Part shown: piece by piece, positions 57,063-64,000 of the stretch | Numbering within the stretch: the stretch's first letter is position 1 | Layout: each line of letters starts with the position of its first letter | Assembly (NCBI GenBank): GCA_032622095.1 | Contig: CP136064.1 | Span: forward strand, 134,487,129-134,551,128 | DNA length: 64,000 nucleotides | Reading direction: 5' to 3' | DNA from: Siphonodentalium dalli | Taxonomy: Eukaryota; Mollusca; Scaphopoda; Gadilida; Siphonodentaliidae | Translations under genes and position numbers: made by a program | Notes under the pieces: model-generated | What the model saw: only the letters and a program-made list of their open reading frames with translations | The model's database searches: none | What the model was told of the DNA's origin: nothing

Positions 57063-57600
57063 TGAACCATATATTGAGAAGTGGCTGTTTGGGAAGATCA
57101 CCAGGTGTACATGTTGTTATCCCCATTATGTCACCAAAGCTGACAATACGCAGATAGATAGGTCCTTCTGAAAGCTAGTATACGCATCGACCGAATACCT
57201 TTCTAGTGTATCGCACAAGATGACGCCCATACCCCATATGTAGCATCTGAATTATGCCATAAGCTATACCACGAATGAAGCACGCCAAGAATAAGGATAA
57301 GAATTCCAAGCTTTCGAAACAAACACGTGAGCTGGACAACGGCATGTGCATTGTTTGAAACATTCCGATTAGTGGGACCATTTTACAAAGAAGTGTAGAA
57401 AACTGTTGTCGTGAGCGAGATAGATTAATCTGACGAAGAGACGGAAACTGGTCTAGATAATGTTGAATGTGGCAAATCAGAATAAACTCAAGTACTGTTG
57501 TTTTGATTCTTGGAAGTCATAATATGACTATTCGGAGCACGGTTACGGCCAGTATTAGACAGGGGCATGCCAGAGAAAATCTAAAAAAATTTAGTGTCAA
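57063..57600. other. Unplaced sequence
   Basis: No exon is recognised. It may be the decayed tail of the preceding unidentified element. Confidence 0.3.
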
Positions 57601-57639
57601 ACTTTTGAGAACGTTTTTGCATAGAATGATCATTACAAT

Positions 57640-59160
57640 TCAAAATAAAAAAATGGGCCACCTTGAAAATGTCCTTGAATCCAAGATTGCCGCCAAAATC
57701 CAAAATGGCCCCCAAAATGCCAATTTTCTTATCATGTGTCGCATTGATGGTCTTGAAGTTTAGTTTTATCACCATGAAACCTTGATATATGCATGACTAA
57801 ACTGTTGTCAGGTGATGTCTTGATAAAAACACTAACAAACCAACCATATTGATGATGATTTTGATCCAAAATGGCCACCAAAATGGCCGCCATAAGACCA
57901 ATTTTCCTATCATGTGTAATGTTGCTGGGACTGAAAGTTAGTCTTATCAGCATAAAACATTTATGTATGTATGTATTAATTGTTCTTAAATGATCAGTTA
58001 ATAAAATAACTAATAACTTGACCAAATTAAGGTTGGATTTTATTTCAAAATGGCCACCAAAATACAAAATGGCCACCATATGGTCAATTTTTCAATCATA
58101 TGTAATGTTTCTGCAACTGAAATTAGTCTTAGCAACATGAAACATTGATGTAAGTATGTATGTATTAATAGTTCTTAGATGATGAATTAATGAAAACAAG
58201 TAATAAATTGACCAGAAAAAGGATGAATGTTATTTCAAAATGGCCGACAAATTCCAAAATGGACGCCATATGATAAATTTTATTTTCCTATCATTTGTTA
58301 TGTTGCTGGGACTGAATGTTAGTCTTAGCGGCATGAAACATTGATGTATGTATGTTTTAATTTTTCTTAAATGATAAAATAATAAAATAACTAATAAATT
58401 GACCACATTAAGGATTGATGTTATTTCAAAATGGCCGCCAAAGTCCAAAATGGCCGCCATATGGCCAATTTTTTTCAATCCTGTGAAATGTTGTTGCGAC
58501 TGGAAGTCAGTCTTATCAGAGTGAAACATTGATGTTGTATGTCTAAATTGTTATTAGATGATGAACTGAAAAAAAAAACTGAGGATGAATGTTATTTCAA
58601 AATGGCAGCCAAAATCTAAAACTGACGCCATATGGTCAATTGTCCTATCATGTGTTATGTTGCTGGGACTGAATGTTAGTCTTAGCAGCATGAAACATTG
58701 ATGTATGTATGTCTTCATTGTTCTTAGATGATGAATTGATAAAAAAAAAACTAATAAATTGACAAAAAACGGATGAATGTTATTTCAAAATGACTGCTAA
58801 AATTCAAAAGGGCCACCATAATGCCAATTTTGTATGTCTATAAATTGTTCTCAGATGATGAATTTAATTTAATAAAACATAATCAAATGACCGCATTAAT
58901 AATGAATATTATTTTAAAATGGCCACCAATATCCCAAATGGGAACCATGTGGTCAATTTTTTCTAACAAGTGTAATGTTGCTGGAACTGAAAATTAATCT
59001 TATCAGCATGCCACTTTGATGGATGTATGTCTTAATTGTTTTTGGATTATGAATCAGTAAAAAAAACTGATAAACTGGCCATATTAATAATGAAAGTTAT
59101 TTCAAAATGGGCACCATAATCCAAGTTGGCCACCATATGGCTACGTCATTGCTGCATTTG
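57640..59160 (+). repeat. Family I tandem array, + orientation, about 180-bp units
   Basis: 'tatttcaaaatggccgcc' marks units near 58041, 58231, 58422, 58593 and 58781 (spacing 171-191 bp), with diverged units on each side. Shared text: 'gttgctgggactgaa.gttagtctta', 'catgaaacattgatgtatgt' and 'taataaattgacc'. The array leads into a family A-type 3' module at 59330-59462. Its reverse complement appears at 60020-61075. Confidence 0.8.
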
Positions 59161-59329
59161 TGATTGAAAACCCATGTAATCGTAAAAAAAATACATCATT
59201 GATGGCCACTCATACAGTAATGCTCTAATTAATCGACCTCTTAACCACAGCAGAATTATGGTTAACTTTTCAGGATTTAGTCGGATATATGGCTTGTTGC
59301 CATATGGCTTGTTGCCATTCATCGGAAAG

Positions 59330-59462
59330 CTCTTGGCGACTAAACTAGTATACTAGTAACTTAAACATTTAAACTTTCCACATTCCTTATCGCTCCATTG
59401 ACTGTAAGATATGACATTATCCCCTCTCCGCGTTGAGCTACAGTGTCATTGACACTTTCATT
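59330..59462 (+). repeat. Family A 3' module on the family I array
   Basis: 'aaactttccacattccttatc', 'ctccattgactgtaa' and 'gcgttgagctac' lead to the hairpin AGTGTCATTGACACT with TTCATT to 59462. The text closely matches the 3' end of A2 and A10 but follows a quite different core array. Confidence 0.85.
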
Positions 59463-60019
59463 TTATTAACTCGTTGTCTAAGAACAATTAAAGATGGTCT
59501 ATATATTTGTAAACACGTGGTATATAGTTTCCATGGTATAATATATATTATATATGTATTGAAGATCCACTCTTCTATCGATTAATATTGATTATATTTT
59601 GATCATGTTCTGGTATAAACTGATAATAAACATGTGTGATCGTTTATCTAACCACCAATAGTTACTGTTAACAGAGACCAGAAATGGTATTTATTTAATT
59701 TTGTCATAAATAAACGTTAATTAGACTCATCATCGCTTATTGATATGGAATACAACAAACAATCAATGTGGGACATTTGACGTTCGGGGCAATGGGTAAA
59801 CTCGAATAATCGCTACCTGATATCGTCTGAACGGTCTGTTTAAAAATAGTAACAAATGTATGTCCCATTTAATCATCGCATAACAAATTATTACAAATAA
59901 AATCAAAATCAATTGATAGTTCTAGACATTTCCGAACAGATGTGTTATATTCATATTTATTATTTTATACCCATGAAACTATATAAAACTTGTTATATGA
60001 AGAGATAGACCATCGTTAA
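59463..60019. other. Spacer between the inverted arrays
   Basis: About 560 bp of AT-rich sequence, with no exon. It would be the loop if the two family I arrays pair in RNA. Confidence 0.45.
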
Positions 60020-61075
60020 GACATACATACATCAATAGTTCATGCTGATAAGACTAAAGTTCAGTTCCAACAACATAACACATGATAGGAAAATTTACCA
60101 TAATTATGGTGTCCGTTTTGGATTTTGGCAGCCATTTTGAAATAACATCAATCCTTAATGTGGTCAATTTATTAGTTGTTTTTATTAATTCATCATTTTG
60201 GATTTTTGCAGCCATTTTGAAATAAAATTCATTATTAATTTGATCAATTTTTTGTATTAATTAATAATTTAAGAACAATTAAGACATACATACATAAATT
60301 TTTAGGAATATTGAATATATAGCGACCATTTTGGATTTTGGCGGCCATTTCGAAATAATATTTATTATCAATGTGGTCATTTTATTAGGTTTTTTATATT
60401 AATCCACCATCTAAGAACTCTTAAGACATACATACATCAAGGTTTCATGCTGACAAGGCCAACTTTCAGTCCCAGCATTTACACATGATAGGAAAATTAA
60501 ACAAATTGCGGCCATTTTGGATTTTGGTGGCCATTTTGAAATAACATTCATTATCATTGTGGTAAACTTTTTAGTTTTGTTATTAATTCATCATGTAAGA
60601 ACAATTAAGACATACACACATCAATGTTTCATGCTGCTAAGACTAACTTTCAGTCACAGCAACATTACAAATGACAGGAAAATTGGCCTTATGGTGGCCA
60701 TTTTGGATCTTGGTGGCCATTTTGAACTAACATTCATCATTAATGTGGTTAATTTATTAGTATCATTTATTAATTCATCATTCAAGAACAATTAAGACGT
60801 ACATACATCAATGTGTCATGCTGATAAGACTAACTTTCCGACCCAGCAACAATGATAGGAAAATTGGCCTTATGGCCTGTTATGGTGGCCATTTTGGATT
60901 TTGGCGGCCATTTTGAAATAAATTCATCATTAATGTGGTTAATATATTAGTTTTTTTGATTAATTCATCATCTAAGAATAATTAAGATGTACATACATCA
61001 ATGTTTCATGCTGATAAGACTAACTTTCAGTCCCAGCAACATTACACATGATAGGAAATTGGCCTTAGGGACCTT
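60020..61075 (-). repeat. Family I tandem array, minus orientation
   Basis: It contains the reverse complement of the 57640-59160 unit: 'acatacatacatcaatgttt', 'catgctgataagactaactt', 'cagtcccagcaacattacac' and 'ggccattttggattttggcg'. About six units are present. No terminal module is found at its end (near 60020), so it is a fragment or an element cut by rearrangement. Confidence 0.8.
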
Positions 61076-61089
61076 GTCAAATTGCAAGC

Positions 61090-61345
61090 GGTAAATCCGC
61101 CGGAGAACGGAGTATTTTTCTCCGCTCTCCACTAAAAACTCCGCTTTCCGGTCAGGTAAATAGCGTAAAACACGGCGGAGTTTATCGTGACGTTGAGCGG
61201 GGTTATAATGGAGTTTCCAATGGGAGTTTTTATTACGTTCATCGAGTTTTTGGCGGAGTTTCAAGCGGAGTTTTCTTCCGATGTTCATCGGAGTTTTTGG
61301 TCGAGTTTCAACCGGAGTTTTCTTCCAATGTATCCGCTCATGTTT
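61090..61345. repeat. CGGAGTTTT-rich repeat with a 46-bp tandem pair
   Basis: CGGAG or its complement occurs about a dozen times. Two 46-bp units, each starting CATCG(G)AGTTTTTGG and ending AGTTTTCTTCC(G/A)ATGT, lie head to tail at about 61239-61331. The left part (61100-61135) carries CTCCGCT-type complements, giving local inverted pairing. Non-coding. Confidence 0.55.
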
Positions 61346-63007
61346 GAGTTTCCCCTAAAAATCCGTTTAAGTTTATATCAAATAGGAAACACGGCAGATT
61401 TTGTTTTTGTTTCGTTCAAAGCCCCGGTTGACGGCGTACAATAATTTCATTCTTAATATTGAAAGATGTAGGCAATTGTATGTGCACACGATTTGGGATT
61501 TTGTACATGAGTGTTTTACATGAAATCACCATAGAAAACCAATCTTCGGCCCATCCGTCTGATGATCACTGCGATCAATACCCACAATTACAGATTGCGT
61601 TCGACTAATTATAGCCGGTAGGGCGTTGTTATTAATATGTACGCCCTGTATCGCCTACGATATATATGACAGAGTTCAGCCCCCTGCTACAACAGTCTGA
61701 CTATTGCCATAGCGTGCATACTCAACTTGTAAGGGAAATATAATAATATTCTGAGAATTTGAAGGTATCACGCGATCTTTTTTTGTCAGATATAGGCACA
61801 TATATGTATAATATACCAGTAAGTACATATGTTTAATAAAGTAATTTATAGTATTATATGATATACATATATATATGTACCAACATATGTGTGCACACAC
61901 AACTTGACAAGATTTGCAGTTGACAAGATCAGGTTGTGTCAAAAAATCTCCAATGCGTATATCAACTCGCTATTGCGTCACCGTCTAATTATAAAGTAAC
62001 AGGTGGGGGTTTAAATTTGTTGTGCACGGGAACCCTCCATAACACGTGCTTCGATTCCAACTTGGACACGGATTATTGACTTGATCGAGTTGCCCACGCA
62101 AATTCCTGTTTGCGCGGATGCCGAAATTGACACCTAACGCTCAAACGTAGTCAAACGTCATGTTAGTTGCATTGTCATTACGATGTCGTAAAGTTCAAAG
62201 ATGCCGCCGGTCAGCTGTGACCTTGATGTAACAACGCTACAATAGACTGATACATATATAGTAACGACTTGTTACACCGAGTTATCATAATTATATTCTC
62301 GTTGCTTGCGGTTAACCAGTCATACAATTCGTGTCACGGCCACGGTGACAAGGTTACACACATAGGCTACATGTAAGCTGACACATGAATAATTTCATTA
62401 CCGAAAATACAGTATAACTATAAATAATTTGTTTATGCCGAATCGTTGAGCTTGTCGAACACGCAACAGGTATTAATAGGCCTATATATCAACGAATCTG
62501 CATAAATTTGTTCAGCCGATCAGACTGACTAAAAAGGGGTGATTATGGAGCTAATTTATTTGGCGGGGGGGGGGGGGGGGGTAAATATATACATAGGCCT
62601 ATATAATATAGACTGAAGAGAGCAAAATATAATATATATTTATGGAATAAAAAAATTCTTATCTGCAAAATTTTGCCACAGGAAGTTTTAGTGCAACTCT
62701 TCGATAGTGACGTCATGGTTGACGTTACTGTTAGAGAAAAACTGTTTACTTGGGAAATCATACCATGCAGATTTAAAAACAAAATAGGTTATTATATATA
62801 TGGGCCCAGAGAGGATTTCACAGTAAAATAATCAAAAAAATAATCTAAAAATAATCTAAAACGAAATGGGACATGCATAACAACATAACATGCATAAAAA
62901 CATAACAACAATACAGTGCAATTGTGTCCGCTTTGAATATACTTTACCTATTTTGCAATTTTTGTGTCGAATTCCAAAGAGTCAAATACGGCCCAGCTGA
63001 ACACACA
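61346..63007. other. Unplaced sequence
   Basis: It has AT-rich patches (61795-61880) and a G-run of about 19 at 62563-62581. No exon, RNA gene or known repeat is recognised. If PAK continues beyond the window this is still intron. Confidence 0.35.
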
Positions 63008-63111
63008 GGTCCCCCAAAACAAAAACTGACCCCACCCCAATAATACTTAATCCTATCTATAGGATTAAGTATTATTGGGGGTGGGGTGGGGTCAATTTTT
63101 GTTCTCGGGAC
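63008..63111. repeat. Foldback hairpin, 104 bp
   Basis: GACCCCACCCCAATAATAC...GTATTATTGGGGGTGGGG, with the perfect turn TAATCCTATCTATAGGATTA. The outer parts (GGTCCCCCAAAACAAAAA / TTTTTGTTCTCGGGAC) pair with a few mismatches. Confidence 0.8.
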
Positions 63112-63265
63112 ATGTGGCTGAAAAGACCCATTTAAATTTGTCAAGATATCAGGCGCCAACAATTTAGAGCGTGAAAACTATCAAAAGTCCTACTATAAGA
63201 TGCATTTTCAGACTACCATTCCCATGAACAAGGACTCGATAATTGGTAATGTTCATAAATAATTA

Positions 63266-63411
63266 GGAGATAAACATACCCTGTTGAGTTGTACATTCTG
63301 GGATTCGAGCATGAAAACAGTTTGTGAACGAGCCGGCTTGCCGGCGAGTTCACAAACTGTTTTCATGCTCGAATCCCAGAATGTACAACGAAACAGGGTA
63401 CGTTTATCTCC
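63266..63411. repeat. Foldback hairpin, 146 bp
   Basis: Arms of about 65 bp (GGAGATAAACATACCCTGTT ... AACAGGGTACGTTTATCTCC) enclose GCCGGCTTGCCGGC at the turn. The pairing is close to perfect, which suggests a young foldback element or MITE. Confidence 0.85.
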
Positions 63412-63576
63412 ATTGTAATTCAATCTAGCAAGGAATTTGCAAAAAAACTGTATAAAAAGTTTCATTTAGTCATTTTCATGACACGAATCGAGACTTTCAT
63501 TTCGCCGTGCACAAATCATTGGGTGTGTCCATTGCGTTACTCGGAACACTGCTCCGTAACCATTTCCTGTGGGGCG

Positions 63577-63780
63577 GGTTGGCTCGTTTCGCTACTCCGT
63601 TCTGCGCCGATCAAATTGTACCGTACCACATTCAGATTTGATGCACGCTGAAGCGGCCGATGAACGGTATCTATAGACAACAACGCGCGGGTGTGCTCGT
63701 TTCGCTACTCGTTCTGCGCCGATTACATTTGACTGTGCTACATTCAGATTTGATGCACGCTGAAGCGGCCGATGTCGGTG
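63577..63780 (+). repeat. Tandem duplication, about 115-120 bp
   Basis: 'ctcgtttcgctact' and 'gttctgcgccgat', followed by 'cattcagatttgatgcacgc' and 'tgaagcggccgatg', occur twice (about 63582-63662 and 63697-63775). No function is apparent. Sequence to 64000 is otherwise unplaced. Confidence 0.65.
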
Positions 63781-64000
63781 AATCGAAAACGAAAGTTAGC
63801 CGCTCTCGGCCAATCAGAATGCTTGATTTTAGTGACAAATACTCAATTGAATTACAATACCGGTTATTACAGGTTATTAGGTTATGCTTAAATATGACGT
63901 ACTCCCCGTGCAGGTGACTGATCATGCATGTTCGGTTTGTTTATCTTTGAGCACGTGGTCGTCACACAGCGCGCGAGACAGAAAGCTCACTACGTCACAC

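Noticed and set aside
61795-61880. AT-rich stretch as promoter or origin
   Set aside because: Low-complexity TATA text is common throughout and nothing else supports a function.

Overview
This is animal nuclear DNA: AT-rich, intron-rich and packed with transposon debris. The repeats point to a mollusc, most likely a bivalve. They have the pearl-like plan of a short palindrome, a CCGTCCGTC-rich stretch, tandem core units of about 160 bp and a closing hairpin. That assignment is inferred from repeat style, not from a search.

One host gene is clear. A group I p21-activated kinase (PAK1/2/3 type) runs on the + strand, with seven internal coding exons at 2360-2445, 18204-18319, 31613-31778, 34111-34172, 42427-42522, 46616-46788 and 49859-50045. 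All have GT-AG borders and the reading phase is continuous across all six introns. Together they encode about 295 residues: an N-terminal Pro/Lys region, the CRIB motif and autoinhibitory segment, a variable linker, an acidic Pro-rich PIX-binding region, and the start of the kinase domain up to the hinge. The first exon(s) lie upstream of the window. No exon for the catalytic loop or C-lobe was found after 50045, so the next intron appears longer than 13.9 kb. Under 1.5% of the window is recognised coding sequence.

The introns are stacked mobile elements. The commonest are pearl/Helentron-like non-autonomous elements in several families, called A to J here. Families A and B have complete ends: a 5' palindrome containing AGCTCA and a 3' hairpin built on GTCATTGAC. 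Inserted into these and related repeats are five hAT-type elements of 1.06-1.14 kb, each with a perfect 8-bp target duplication. Other elements are a piggyBac-type MITE in TTAA, a tRNA-derived SINE that splits a family A 5' palindrome, and a jockey/CR1-like LINE split by a 1,015-bp element with a 9-bp duplication. Two head-to-tail Helitron units end 38 nt before PAK exon 5.

By region: 0-8.4 kb holds the first PAK exon and family A/E elements with two hAT insertions. 8.4-18.2 kb holds family B and C elements, the piggyBac MITE and a 430-450 bp tandem repeat. 18.2-31.6 kb holds the CRIB exon, family A with a hAT insertion, the LINE, and families D and H. 31.6-42.5 kb holds three PAK exons, two hAT copies and the Helitron pair. 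42.5-50 kb holds mostly unique sequence with two candidate exons of unknown genes, plus the last two PAK exons. 50-64 kb holds family A with the SINE, arrays of ATGGCGGC-containing repeats in opposite orientations, and several foldback hairpins.

The most interesting signal is the modular repeat superfamily. Ends and internal arrays appear to be exchanged between families, and several families share a recognisable core sentence and YY1-like motifs.
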